Positions 23,635 through 31,352 of a DNA stretch of 37,056 nt are shown piece after piece. The stretch spans positions 1 to 37,056 of the forward strand of contig NZ_VULZ01000020.1 of assembly GCF_009696445.1 (NCBI RefSeq), read 5' to 3'. Origin of the DNA: Porcincola intestinalis (GTDB lineage: Bacteria > Bacillota > Clostridia > Lachnospirales > Lachnospiraceae). How positions within the stretch are numbered: the first letter of the stretch is position 1; each line of letters begins with the position of its first letter. The position numbers were made by a program, and so were the translations under genes. A model generated the notes under the pieces. That model was not told the DNA's origin, ran no database searches, and saw only the letters and a list, made by a program, of their open reading frames with translations.

Positions 23635-24509
23635 TCTTTTTTCTCCTTATCCCTGAAGATGGCCATATAGATCCCTGTGATGAGCAATGACACGATAAAG
23701 GTGATCGTTGCCAGAGACATGCCGTATCCATAATCGCTGCTGCTGAACGTCATGGAGTAACTGTAGGTGACCAGGGAATCTGATACATGGTTCGGGCCTC
23801 CGCCGGTCGTCTGCAGGACGATCTCAAAGATCTTAAAGACTCCTGTGATGATCAGGACAGCGACATTTGAAATCGTTGTCTTCATCATTGGGATGACCAC
23901 ATACATGACTTTTTGGGCTGGCCTTGCACCGTCGATATCAGCCGCTTCCAGTATCTCCCCGGGAATCATTTTCAGGCCTGCGATAAAGATCGTAACCAAA
24001 TATCCGAGCTGCTGCCAGAAGTAGATAACAGCAATGCTGTAAGGCGTCAGTGTATTGCCGCCTATCCATTTCTGCTTTAGTGCAGACAGTCCGATCCTGT
24101 CCAGCAGTCCATTCAGAAACCCAATGTTCGGATCGAGGATATAAACCCAGATGATACCGACGATGATTGGAGCGATGATTGCAGGAGAATAGATCAAAGC
24201 TTTGCAGAAATCTACGCCTACCAGCCTTTGATTCAGAAGAAGAGCTACGAGAAATGCCAGAACCATGAGCAGAGCAAAAGCCAGTATAAACATGATCATG
24301 GTATTCTTAAATGACGACCAGAACAAGGGGTCATGGAACAATCTGATGTAATTCTTCCATCCAACAAACTTAGGCTTTCCCAATCCGGAATATTTTGAAA
24401 AGCTGTAGCGTACTGCTATCAGAATCGGGAGGATGATATAGACCGAATACACCAGGATAGTAGGAATTGTCAGGCCGATCTTATATCTTTTCTTGCTCAG
24501 CCAATGCAT
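23631..24509 (-). CDS. Carbohydrate ABC transporter permease, MalF/UgpA type, module B
   Basis: 292 residues, six membrane segments. The N-terminus IAVRYSFSKYSGLGKPKFVG and the EAA loop ILEAADIDGARPAQKVMYVV IPMMK (near 200-225) and TTGGGPNHVSDSLVTYSYSM are standard for CUT1 permeases. The start 24509 has AAAGGAG upstream. A 115-base gap with short hairpins (for example CTCTTT/AAAGAG near 24540-24555) separates it from the binding-protein gene, again suggesting reduced read-through from the SBP gene. Confidence 0.9.
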   Translation of the reverse strand: MHWLSKKRYKIGLTIPTILVYSVYIILPILIAVRYSFSKYSGLGKPKFVGWKNYIRLFHDPLFWSSFKNTMIMFILAFALLMVLAFLVALLLNQRLVGVDFCKALIYSPAIIAPIIVGIIWVYILDPNIGFLNGLLDRIGLSALKQKWIGGNTLTPYSIAVIYFWQQLGYLVTIFIAGLKMIPGEILEAADIDGARPAQKVMYVVIPMMKTTISNVAVLIITGVFKIFEIVLQTTGGGPNHVSDSLVTYSYSMTFSSSDYGYGMSLATITFIVSLLITGIYMAIFRDKEKKE

Positions 24510-24624
24510 TGCTCGCTCCTTTCAGCTTATTCGGAAACCTCTTTTCAGAAAAGAGCCTCCCGCTGTACGTAGGAAGCCCTTCCTCTGAATCCATTAGAAT
24601 CGGCTTTCGGAAATCAGCGCCGGA

Positions 24625-25920
24625 TCATTCATTAGCTTTCGCCTGGTCCATCTTGTCGAGTGCGTCAGCCGAAGAATAAGTTCCCTGCATTACTCCAAAC
24701 AGAGAATCATAGAGCTGTTCCTGGACTGCCGCGGAAAGGGTCTGGTCAGGAGCTGCGGAAGGAGTCTTCCATCCGTTCCCGAGGGCTGTGATCATGGAAT
24801 TCATAGCATACTGGCTATCGCTGGCTGAAAGCCCATCGTAATTGGTCGACGGGAAAATAGATCCTGCATAAGAGATGCCGGCAGCTTCCTTTCCATAGTA
24901 GAACTTAAGGAACTCATAAACAGCTTCCAGCTTCTTGTCATCATCTGCCGCTGCAGCACTGACAACGATCGGAGCAGACGGGACCTTCATGTCAATATTC
25001 TGATCATAGGCACTGTCTTCGAATTTCGGGCCCCACCAGAAGCCAACCTTATCGCCAAGGTTCTCATCGAATTCTGCACAGTCCCACTGGCCAGTTCCAA
25101 ACATGGCTGCGCTTCCGTTGTCAAAAAGCTGCTTGGCATCGAAGTACTCAATCGTAGCCATATTATCCGGGAATGCTCCTGCCTCAGCAATTCCTGATAC
25201 CTTATCAAAGCATGCAGCAAGGTCATCATTGTTGAATGGAGTTTCACCGCTCTTGTACTTATCGATGTTCTCGGCCCATCCGTAACGGGAAAGGAACTCA
25301 TTGAACTCCCACATGGCGAAGCCGCTGTTTTTGCTTCCGATTGCAAGAGGAGTGACGCCGCTTTCTTTCAGCTTTTTGATCATGTCGATAAACTGGTCAT
25401 ATGTCGTATCATCTGTCGGATATTCGACGCCTGCCTTATCGAACAGTTCCTTGTTATAGAAGAAGCCCTGTACATTGCACTGATATGGGAGGCCATACTG
25501 TCCATTGTCATCAGAGAAGGCAGCTTCCATCCCATTCAGGGCGGTCTTGATGTCCGCGTTCTGATTAAGGAAATCACTCAGGTCGAGAAGAAGCCCTGCA
25601 TCGCTGTATTCTGGAGCTTCGCTGGCATCGATCCAGAAAATCTCCGGAAGGGTCCCGTCAGTCGCTGCAAGCTTCATATTTTTAGAATGGGACTCCGTGT
25701 CAGATGCCACGAACTCAACCTTGTATTTTCCTTCGTTCTCTTTGTTGAATGTTTCAACGATGCTGTTGGTAACAGGCTCCTGTTCCGCGGGGTTCGCAAC
25801 ATGGATACCGAACTTGATAGTCACGGCATCATCCGCAAAAGCCGGCGCAGCTGTCATCGTGGCCACAGTGGATGCTGCAAGCGCCCCTGTAACGATCACC
25901 GATACAAGATTCTTTTTCAT
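24625..25920 (-). CDS. Extracellular sugar-binding protein (SBP family 1), module B
   Basis: 431 residues. Signal peptide MKKNLVSVIVTGALAASTVA with a type I cleavage site after AFA (residue 29); no lipobox Cys. Mature protein: VTIKFGIHVANPAEQEPVTN, GTLPEIFWIDASEAPEYSDA, YGLPYQCNVQGFFYNKELFD, KKLKESGVTPLAIGSKNSGF and DNGSAAMFGTGQWDCAEFDE are the usual family 1 landmarks for oligosaccharide binding. The aromatic residues in these blocks probably stack on the sugar. It is the first gene of module B; its promoter, operators and leader hairpin are at 25950-26098. The ribosome site is CAGGAGGT. Confidence 0.9.
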   Translation of the reverse strand: MKKNLVSVIVTGALAASTVATMTAAPAFADDAVTIKFGIHVANPAEQEPVTNSIVETFNKENEGKYKVEFVASDTESHSKNMKLAATDGTLPEIFWIDASEAPEYSDAGLLLDLSDFLNQNADIKTALNGMEAAFSDDNGQYGLPYQCNVQGFFYNKELFDKAGVEYPTDDTTYDQFIDMIKKLKESGVTPLAIGSKNSGFAMWEFNEFLSRYGWAENIDKYKSGETPFNNDDLAACFDKVSGIAEAGAFPDNMATIEYFDAKQLFDNGSAAMFGTGQWDCAEFDENLGDKVGFWWGPKFEDSAYDQNIDMKVPSAPIVVSAAAADDDKKLEAVYEFLKFYYGKEAAGISYAGSIFPSTNYDGLSASDSQYAMNSMITALGNGWKTPSAAPDQTLSAAVQEQLYDSLFGVMQGTYSSADALDKMDQAKANE

Positions 25921-25949
25921 AGTGTTTTTACCTCCTGTTATAAATAATA

Positions 25950-25963
25950 TGTAACCGGTTCCA
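25950..25963. promoter_or_regulatory. LacI-type operator copy 1 (SBP-B leader)
   Basis: TGTAACCGGTTCCA, a near-palindrome identical to the copy at 27283-27296. It lies 30 bases before the SBP-B start codon, downstream of the leader hairpin. The core also resembles a CcpA cre site with mismatches, so CcpA is a second possible reader. Confidence 0.7.
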
Positions 25964-25972
25964 TGCTTTCCT

Positions 25973-26020
25973 GAAAAAAAAGAAACTGCTTGAATATCAA
26001 AGTATTCACAAGGTTTCTTT
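25973..26020 (-). terminator. Leader terminator/attenuator hairpin before SBP-B
   Basis: On the minus strand AAAGAAAC (26020-26013) pairs with GTTTCTTT (25986-25979); inside, AAG and TATTC pair with CTTGAATA-type sequence (25989-26012). About eight T follow. By structure this is an intrinsic terminator, lying between the module B promoter and its first gene. It may stop LacI-B read-through or act as an attenuator. Confidence 0.7.
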
Positions 26021-26039
26021 TAACAGTTTTCATTTTAAA

Positions 26040-26053
26040 TGGAACGCGTTCCA
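26040..26053. promoter_or_regulatory. LacI-type operator copy 2 at the module B start site
   Basis: TGGAACGCGTTCCA is a perfect 14-base palindrome. Its centre is about 16 bases downstream of the predicted start site (~26063), a classic roadblock or repression position. Arms TGGAAC/GTTCCA match one arm of the other two copies. Confidence 0.75.
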
Positions 26054-26069
26054 CTTGCTTGTGATTTGG

Positions 26070-26098
26070 AATATACTCTCTTGCTGAGTGTCTGTCAA
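26070..26098 (-). promoter_or_regulatory. Sigma-A promoter of module B
   Basis: TTGACA (26098-26093), 17-base spacer, TATATT (26075-26070) on the minus strand. This is the best consensus promoter in the window. It predicts a start near 26063 and a ~143-base leader holding two operators and a terminator-like hairpin. Confidence 0.85.
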
Positions 26099-26218
26099 TG
26101 CAGAAACAGAATTGTAACTTAACTTTGTGAGTAGTGTTCAAATTCCATACACGAATATTGTTCAGGTTGAACAACCCTTCTACTTTCAAGAAATGTCCGT
26201 CATCCTGATGCCATATCC

Positions 26219-27223
26219 TTACTCTTCAGTCGAACAGCTGATCGTAGAACCGCCTGCCTTCAGCGTCACTGGTCTGACTATCTTCTTATTAAGGAAGCTC
26301 ATACCCTGTATTCTCTGTACAATCAAGTCTGCCGCATCTGCAGCAATCTGTTCAACCGGCTGCACTATAGATGTCAGCCTCGGCTCAGTCAGATCCGTGA
26401 TAAACGTTCCGTCATAAGAAACTATCTGGATGTCATCCGGTACCTTCATTCCAAGTCTCTCGCATTCGCTCATAACATAAGCTGCGCCTTCATCCACAGC
26501 AAAAAAGCCATCATAATCTTTAAGAATCGGTGCCACTTCGTATGCAATCTTCTTATAATAGGGAGAATCATGATGATTCCAGGCTAGATTATAATTCTCA
26601 ATCAGGATCCCATGTTCCTTCATGACTCTTTCGAACTCATTATGCCTCTCATGATATGGTGATGCGACCTTAACCTTCTGAGAGCCCCGAAACTGCATCA
26701 CTCTATGGCAGCCGCTGTTAATAAGTACCATTGCGGCTTTCCTACCGCCGTCTTTATGATCAGAGGTCACCACAGGTATCTCCTCACCCAGATAGCGGTC
26801 AAGCGCAACAATCGGCAAATGAATCTTTCTATAGATGTCATCATCCAGGGTGTGGACACCTGTGATCACACCGTCTACAATATGTCGCTTAAGCATATCA
26901 AGATATTCCATCTCTGCATTCTGTTGTTTTGCAGTGCTGCAGATCATCGTCTTGAACCCTCTCTCGTACAATTCACCTTCCACACACTCGATGAACCTGG
27001 CAAAATAAGGAAACGTAACAGATGGGACCAATACGGCTATGTTGCCGGTACGATGATGGTACAGATTCCGGGCCAGCTCATTCGGTGTGTAATCCAGCTT
27101 GACCATGGCGTCTTGGATTTTAAGCTTTGTATCATCTGAAACATACCCAGACTCATTCAAAAACCTGGATACAGTTCCGGCTCCGACTCCGGCAAGCTTA
27201 GCAACATCCCGCAAAGTTGCCAT
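26219..27223 (-). CDS. LacI-family regulator of module B
   Basis: 334 residues. The helix-turn-helix is at 1-25 (MATLRDVAKLAGVGAGTVSR FLNESG), hinge helix NELARNL near 55, then an effector domain similar to sucrose/fructan regulators of the ScrR type (GNIAVLVPSVTFPYFARFIE, IVALDRYLGEEIPVVTSDH, DDIQIVSYDGTFITDLTEPR, SIVQPVEQIAADAADLIVQR). The start 27223 has GTAGGAGGAAAG. One operator sits immediately upstream of its own -35 box and two more sit in the module B leader, so it likely controls both itself and module B. Transcribed in the same direction, directly upstream of module B. Confidence 0.9.
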   Translation of the reverse strand: MATLRDVAKLAGVGAGTVSRFLNESGYVSDDTKLKIQDAMVKLDYTPNELARNLYHHRTGNIAVLVPSVTFPYFARFIECVEGELYERGFKTMICSTAKQQNAEMEYLDMLKRHIVDGVITGVHTLDDDIYRKIHLPIVALDRYLGEEIPVVTSDHKDGGRKAAMVLINSGCHRVMQFRGSQKVKVASPYHERHNEFERVMKEHGILIENYNLAWNHHDSPYYKKIAYEVAPILKDYDGFFAVDEGAAYVMSECERLGMKVPDDIQIVSYDGTFITDLTEPRLTSIVQPVEQIAADAADLIVQRIQGMSFLNKKIVRPVTLKAGGSTISCSTEE

Positions 27224-27250
27224 AGAACTTTCCTCCTACTCCTGTGCAAT

Positions 27251-27296
27251 ATTATCTTAAGCCTGTAGTTCACAGTTCAACATGTAACCGGTTCCA
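27251..27296 (-). promoter_or_regulatory. LacI-B promoter with adjacent operator copy 3
   Basis: On the minus strand TGGAACCGGTTACA (27296-27283) is followed two bases later by TTGAAC (27280-27275), an 18-base spacer and GATAAT (27256-27251). The operator abuts the -35 box, fitting autoregulation. Confidence 0.75.
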
Positions 27297-27428
27297 CGTG
27301 ATTATAGCAGAACTTTTTCTGCTAAGATAGAGCCCTAGCCAATATTTTTCTCCGACGCTCACATTTGCTGACAGTTGGAATGGAAAATTGTAAGCATCAG
27401 TGAATCACTCCGCAAGAAAGATACTGTT

Positions 27429-27620
27429 TTAACAGACGAGTAGTACCGCTCGTCCGCAGTTGCGTACTGTTATAGGTCGGGTCAGATGCGAGGCGAGGGA
27501 CTCGCACATATTTACCGCCCTGGTGTTAACAGTTACCGAGTTATGTATGATGCGATCAAGGATGGTATTCGCGACAACTTCTCCGCCAAGACGAGGGATG
27601 CCACAACAGATCAGCGAATA
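27429..27620 (-). pseudogene. Possible IstB (IS21) C-terminal remnant
   Basis: The minus strand encodes GGEVVANTILDRIIHNSVTV and a short tail ending at TAA 27429. The block A-x-T-I-L-D-R-I-I-H-N is typical of the C-terminus of IstB, the ATP-binding helper of IS21 elements. Nothing upstream in any frame gives the AAA+ domain, so only a scrap is left. Short length limits certainty. The rest of 27224-27813 has no gene; GCCATGC/GCATGGC (27666-27702) could form a stem. Confidence 0.4.
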
Positions 27621-27813
27621 TCTTGAAGGCTCTTTTATTATTTTTCAATTATCCAAGAAATTAACGCCATGCAGGCGTTCAGAGCATTCCGCCCGGCATG
27701 GCTTTCCACACTCCGCTTTCTGTGAAGTAATAACCTGCCCTGTTTTCAGATTCTTTGCATATTATTGTGAATTTACATATGCGGCTGCACTTAGATAATT
27801 GATCGGATGAGAA

Positions 27814-28062
27814 TCAATTATTAGAAAGGAACTGCATGATTTCGTCAAGACTCTTCCCGCTCTTCTTGACAGCTTTCATGATCTCTTCCATCTTAGCCTT
27901 CTCAGCAGCTTCCTTCTCTGCTTTTTCAGCAGCCTTCAGTTCTTCCTGAAGCTTATCCTGCTGGTCCTGCAGCGCAACTGTTTTTTCCTGCATCTTGCTG
28001 ATCTGCACTTCCAGCTTGTCAATCTTTGCCTGAATCGTTTCCTTATGTGTACGGTTTGCCAT
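27814..28062 (-). CDS. Small coiled-coil protein
   Basis: 82 residues, start 28062 behind GAGGAGGAG. Residues 8-60 form a continuous heptad coiled coil (KIDKLEVQISKMQEKTVALQ, DKLQEELKAAEKAEKEAAEK). The last 20 residues (KKSGKSLDEIMQFLSNN) look like a small helical domain. Proteins of this shape are common on plasmids and integrative elements of Clostridia, but I do not know their role. It lies in a region of transposase scraps and is closely preceded by a short open frame (28043-28225) that I do not count as a gene. Confidence 0.6.
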   Translation of the reverse strand: MANRTHKETIQAKIDKLEVQISKMQEKTVALQDQQDKLQEELKAAEKAEKEAAEKAKMEEIMKAVKKSGKSLDEIMQFLSNN

Positions 28063-28146
28063 CCTTTTTCTCCTCCTCTATAAGCAAAATAGTGCCGTCT
28101 TTAATTTCTGTTATTCTATCATAAAGGAAATGATTCATCGAGGATT

Positions 28147-28479
28147 TTGACACCAGATGGGATGTACCAGGAATGTACATTTCCTGGATACGAAAAGGCA
28201 ACCGGTCTTCTCCTGGCTCTCGCATATGAAATCAAGCAGGCCGAACAAAGGAATCGGGAACTTTATGTCAACTGGAATGGAATCCCGAAAGACGCAATTG
28301 CCTCTCTAGATACTCCGTACGAGCAGATCATAAAGCCGGAAAATGTCCACGGCCCAGAGAATGTCATCAAGGATATAGAAGATACAATGATGATGGATTC
28401 CGATACGGATTCTGGTGATTTTTATGAAATAAGCGAAGACAAGCAGGCTCGTAAACCTAACAATTCCGCAATAAGTTAA
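28147..28479 (+). CDS. Hypothetical protein, possibly 5'-truncated
   Basis: An open frame of up to 110 residues from TTG 28147 (or ATG 28162) to TAA 28479. Composition looks coding: a helical part (ATGLLLALAYEIKQAEQRNR), LDTPYEQIIKPENVHGPENV, and an acidic tail (DTMMMDSDTDSGDFYEISED). There is no convincing ribosome site; the frame is open back to about 28107, so the true 5' end may be lost. A strong terminator 60 bases downstream on the same strand supports a real transcript end. No family recognised. Confidence 0.45.
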   Translation: MTPDGMYQECTFPGYEKATGLLLALAYEIKQAEQRNRELYVNWNGIPKDAIASLDTPYEQIIKPENVHGPENVIKDIEDTMMMDSDTDSGDFYEISEDKQARKPNNSAIS

Positions 28480-28538
28480 GCATCTGGCTATAGCCAGGTG
28501 TCAATGGCATCAACCAGTTTTATAGACTGATATCGGGT

Positions 28539-28560
28539 CCCGGATGAATTCTCATCCGGG
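28539..28560 (+). terminator. Hairpin after hypothetical gene
   Basis: CCCGGATGA (28539-28547) and TCATCCGGG (28552-28560) are perfect nine-base arms with a four-base loop, followed by GCCTCTTCT. An additional short stem TCTGGC/GCCAGG lies at about 28483-28497. Confidence 0.65.
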
Positions 28561-28581
28561 GCCTCTTCTATAGGCCGAAAT

Positions 28582-28871
28582 GTAGTATAGAATAAACATA
28601 ATAATTAATTGTAAATAAGCATATAATTAGGTACTATTGTAGTATAGAAAGGAGGCTCGTATGTTCATAAAAGTAGTACCTAACACCAAGGGAGCTAAAG
28701 ATACTTGTTTCTGCTATCTTGTAGAGTCTTACCGTGAAAACGGCAAGATCAAACACCGTACGCTCAAGAATTTCGGCCTTCTTGAGAACGATCAGGTGCC
28801 GTATTTGAAGGCAATGTATGCGAAAAAGAAGCCTCGTCTCGTTTACGATGACGAGGAGACGTAGTATAGAA
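28582..28871 (+). repeat. Three direct copies of GTAGTATAGAA framing a transposase stub
   Basis: GTAGTATAGAA occurs at 28582-28592, 28639-28649 and 28861-28871. The second copy ends at the ribosome site of the IS1634 stub; the third contains that gene's stop codon and adjoins the IS4 remnant. They may be promoter-proximal repeats of the element or marks of a deletion. Confidence 0.6.
28661..28864 (+). pseudogene. IS1634-type transposase, N-terminal stub
   Basis: 67 residues from ATG 28661 behind GGAGG. The sequence CFCYLVESYRENGKIKHRTL followed by KNFGLLENDQVPYL is the N-terminal domain typical of IS1634-family transposases, which normally exceed 500 residues. All DDE catalytic residues lie beyond the stop, so it is inactive. 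The stop falls inside the third GTAGTATAGAA repeat, which suggests a repeat-mediated deletion removed the rest. It could still make a DNA-binding fragment. Confidence 0.65.
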
Positions 28872-29905
28872 CAACGGCAAACTTAAAAAGAACGCTGGAT
28901 GATCTCATAGAAGTCCTGAGCTCCGATGAAATATCCAGCGCTGCCAAAACCACGGCGAGAGGCTTTACGCAATGCAGAAAGATTTCTCTCATGGATGTCC
29001 TTCTGTTCTATACGTTTCGCTCCGCCGAAACCACTAACAAAGATATCGTATCCTATTTTTCCAAGATAGAAAAGCCCCGGGTGACCAAGCAGGCTATGTT
29101 TAAAGCCCTCGATAAGACAAACCCGGATGTTTTCCCGATTATCATCCGACGGATGGCTGAACGCTTCTATGAGCGTGGAGATTATAATACCCTTGATGGT
29201 TACATCGTCCTGGCCTGCGATGGATCGAAGATGGACCTTCCACCATCAGATATCATCAAAGAGAAATTTGGGGGTCACTTGAATGCGTACATCAAGACGG
29301 CTTCACAAGTGAAGAAACCCCAGGCTAACTGTTCTGTCCTGATTGATGTATTGAACCATGTCATATTGGACGCTGCCATTGAGCCGTGCATGACTTCCGA
29401 AATTCCAATGCTGTTCCGCCATCTGGAGAACTGTGAGTCAATGCTGCAGGGGAAAAAGGTAATCCTTCTCTGTGATCGTTACTATGGATCTGCAGAACTG
29501 TTTCTCTATTGCCAGCTGCATGAATACGACTTCGTAATTCGTAACAAATCGTATGTATACAAAGATTATGTCGCGGCAATCGAGAATGATGGGAATATCA
29601 GGGTTCCCTTCAACAATGCATGGTACAAGAGAATGAAGCGGGATGACTGCAGGGCATATGCCCAGACGCAATCGGCACTTTCTGTCAGGGTCGTAAAAAA
29701 CAGTTTTTCATATATCCTGGATGGGAAGAAAGGTACCAGCGGTTTTCCATTTCTTATTCAATCTCCTGAGGGTTACGCGGACATGCGCAAGGCAGTCCAA
29801 CCTGCATTAACCGAACGGCTGCGAATGGACGACTGGCTGACAGACTTTCGTACGGACACCGTTGGTACAAGGAAGCTTCCGTCACACCATACCGCCTTAT
29901 TCTAA
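28871..29905 (+). pseudogene. IS4-family transposase, truncated at both ends
   Basis: The frame is open from 28871 with transposase-like sequence (LKRTLDDLIEVLSSDEISSA, CRKISLMDVLLFYTFRSAET) but its first ATG is at 28991, so the start is lost. DDE marks: LACDGSKMDLP (first Asp) and VILLCDRYYGSAEL (second Asp), with YKRMKRDDCRAYAQTQS further on. After FSYILDGKKG the family resemblance stops; the YREK block with the catalytic Glu is absent and the last ~50 residues are unrelated. The enzyme is dead. It marks the right flank of the sugar modules. Confidence 0.75.
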
Positions 29906-30281
29906 CAGCTTTAACAATGGAATTGGTTAGTCCTGACTGGATGCCAGGTATCTTACCACCACACAATCCTTATTGTAGGAGGAGACATATTATTTCCGGA
30001 AACTCGAAAAGGAACCAGAATGCGCGTGGCGATCAGATAAAGACAGAATGCAAGCAGGCTGGTTCGGAAGACAAAGGTCCCGACCGTCCTGCGGCGCGGC
30101 TTAAAGCGCAGAAATCTCATAATTCTTCTGTCGCAGATGATATAGATGGATACAGATGGATACAGATGATAACAGCGAATGGAAAACAGAATGAAAACTG
30201 AAATGAACGTGTAATCCAGATACTTCCTGACGGAAGCTGTCAGAAGCAGATTTGCCTGACGACATATTTTATGGTAAAGAA
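29906..30281. other. Gene-free stretch between IS4 remnant and sugar operon
   Basis: No supported gene. Open frames on both strands lack ribosome sites and family resemblance. A short tandem repeat, two copies of ATGGATACAG, lies at 30146-30165. Probably insertion-sequence debris. Confidence 0.5.
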
Positions 30282-30320
30282 GAAAGATGCGGAAGTCAAC
30301 GTGACTTATCCGCATCTTTC
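30282..30320 (-). terminator. Terminator of the lyxose-type operon
   Basis: GAAAGATGCGGA (30282-30293) and TCCGCATCTTTC (30309-30320) are perfect 12-base arms with further pairing AGTCA/TGACT inside. On the minus strand it ends in CTTTCTTCTTT, 62 bases after the permease stop. Confidence 0.8.
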
Positions 30321-30381
30321 CCACAACTTATATACAGCCGGGTGCGGAATATCCCCCCGGCCGATTTACAAAAACGGAAAT

Positions 30382-31338
30382 TTATTTTGACTGCTTGTTT
30401 GCCTGATTCGAGATAACCTTCTCCAGGGCGACCGATCCAATGATCAGAGCACCCATGACAATCTTCTGCCAGAAAGAGGAAACCTTCATGATGGTCAGCC
30501 CGTTCGTAATCATGCCGATGATGATGCCGCCCAGGACTGCTCCTGTGATCTTGCCCTTGCCGCCGAACATGGACTCTCCGCCGATCACGCAGGCTGCGAT
30601 TGCAAAAGTTTCATAGCCGTCGCCTGCAGTCGGCTCAGCCGCACCGATGCGGGACAGCATTACGATTCCGCCCAGTCCTGCAAAAAGCGAAGAAAGGATG
30701 TGAGCCACAACTGTATAGTTGTTTGTATTGATTCCGGAGTACCAAGCCGCCTGCTTGTTGCCGCCCAGAGCGTACAGGTTTCTGCCGGCAACCGTCTTCT
30801 TCGTGAAGAAATAGAGAAGAAGCGTACATGCGATTACGAGGATAACCGGAATCGGGAGAAATCCTACGTTGGAAGACATTTTCTTGACCCATCCGGGAAG
30901 GTTGAATACCGGATTGCCTCCTGTGATGACAAGGCTGACTCCGCGGAAGATCGTATTTGTTCCAAGGGTGACAATGAACGGATGAATATCCAGCGCATCG
31001 ACAATCAGTCCGTTGCAGAATCCCAGAAGAGCTGCCGCCAGAAGGCCGGCCAGCACACAGATCGGAGCCGGAATATTCAGCAGAGAAAGTTCCGCAACAA
31101 TAATCCCGGCGAAGCAGGCCACTGATCCGACCGACAGGTCAATGCCTGCCAGCAGGATTGCAAAGAATTCACCGAAGGCCAGGAGAATATATACGGTAGA
31201 CTGAAGGATGATCTGAATGACATTGTTCGGTCTGGGAAAATATTTCGGAGCCCCGACTGTAAAACCGACAAACAGAACCAGCAAAATGCATAAGGTTCCG
31301 TATTTGTCCCAGAAAATCTCAAACTTCTGTTTTGACAT
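30382..31338 (-). CDS. Monosaccharide ABC transporter permease, RbsC type
   Basis: GGGAGGA six bases before ATG 31338 sets the start (MSKQKFEIFWDKYGTLCILL), giving 318 residues. Eight or more membrane segments with the CUT2 permease marks: AGIDLSVGSVACFAGIIVAE, NGLIVDALDIHPFIVTLGTN, YALGGNKQAAWYSGINTNNY and GGESMFGGKGKITGAVLGG. These permeases form a homodimer for ribose, allose, xylose or similar monosaccharides. Last gene of the operon, followed by a terminator. The gap to the ATPase gene is 14 bases. Confidence 0.92.
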   Translation of the reverse strand: MSKQKFEIFWDKYGTLCILLVLFVGFTVGAPKYFPRPNNVIQIILQSTVYILLAFGEFFAILLAGIDLSVGSVACFAGIIVAELSLLNIPAPICVLAGLLAAALLGFCNGLIVDALDIHPFIVTLGTNTIFRGVSLVITGGNPVFNLPGWVKKMSSNVGFLPIPVILVIACTLLLYFFTKKTVAGRNLYALGGNKQAAWYSGINTNNYTVVAHILSSLFAGLGGIVMLSRIGAAEPTAGDGYETFAIAACVIGGESMFGGKGKITGAVLGGIIIGMITNGLTIMKVSSFWQKIVMGALIIGSVALEKVISNQANKQSK

Positions 31339-31352
31339 GATTCTTCCTCCCA

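Noticed and set aside
27460-27798. Plus-strand open frame of 112 codons
   Set aside because: Opposite the IstB-like remnant, with no ribosome site and odd composition (His/Arg/Cys-rich).
28043-28225. Minus-strand 60-codon frame upstream of the coiled-coil gene
   Set aside because: No ribosome site, overlaps the next gene's ribosome site and start, and no recognisable domain; its last 31 codons could be a relic.
28582-28871. CRISPR-like array from the three GTAGTATAGAA repeats
   Set aside because: Repeats are only 11 bases, spacing is irregular (57 and 222 bases), and one interval is a coding sequence.
29953-30324. Minus-strand hydrophobic frame of 123 codons
   Set aside because: It starts inside the operon terminator, has no ribosome site, and its composition reflects AT-rich spacer DNA.
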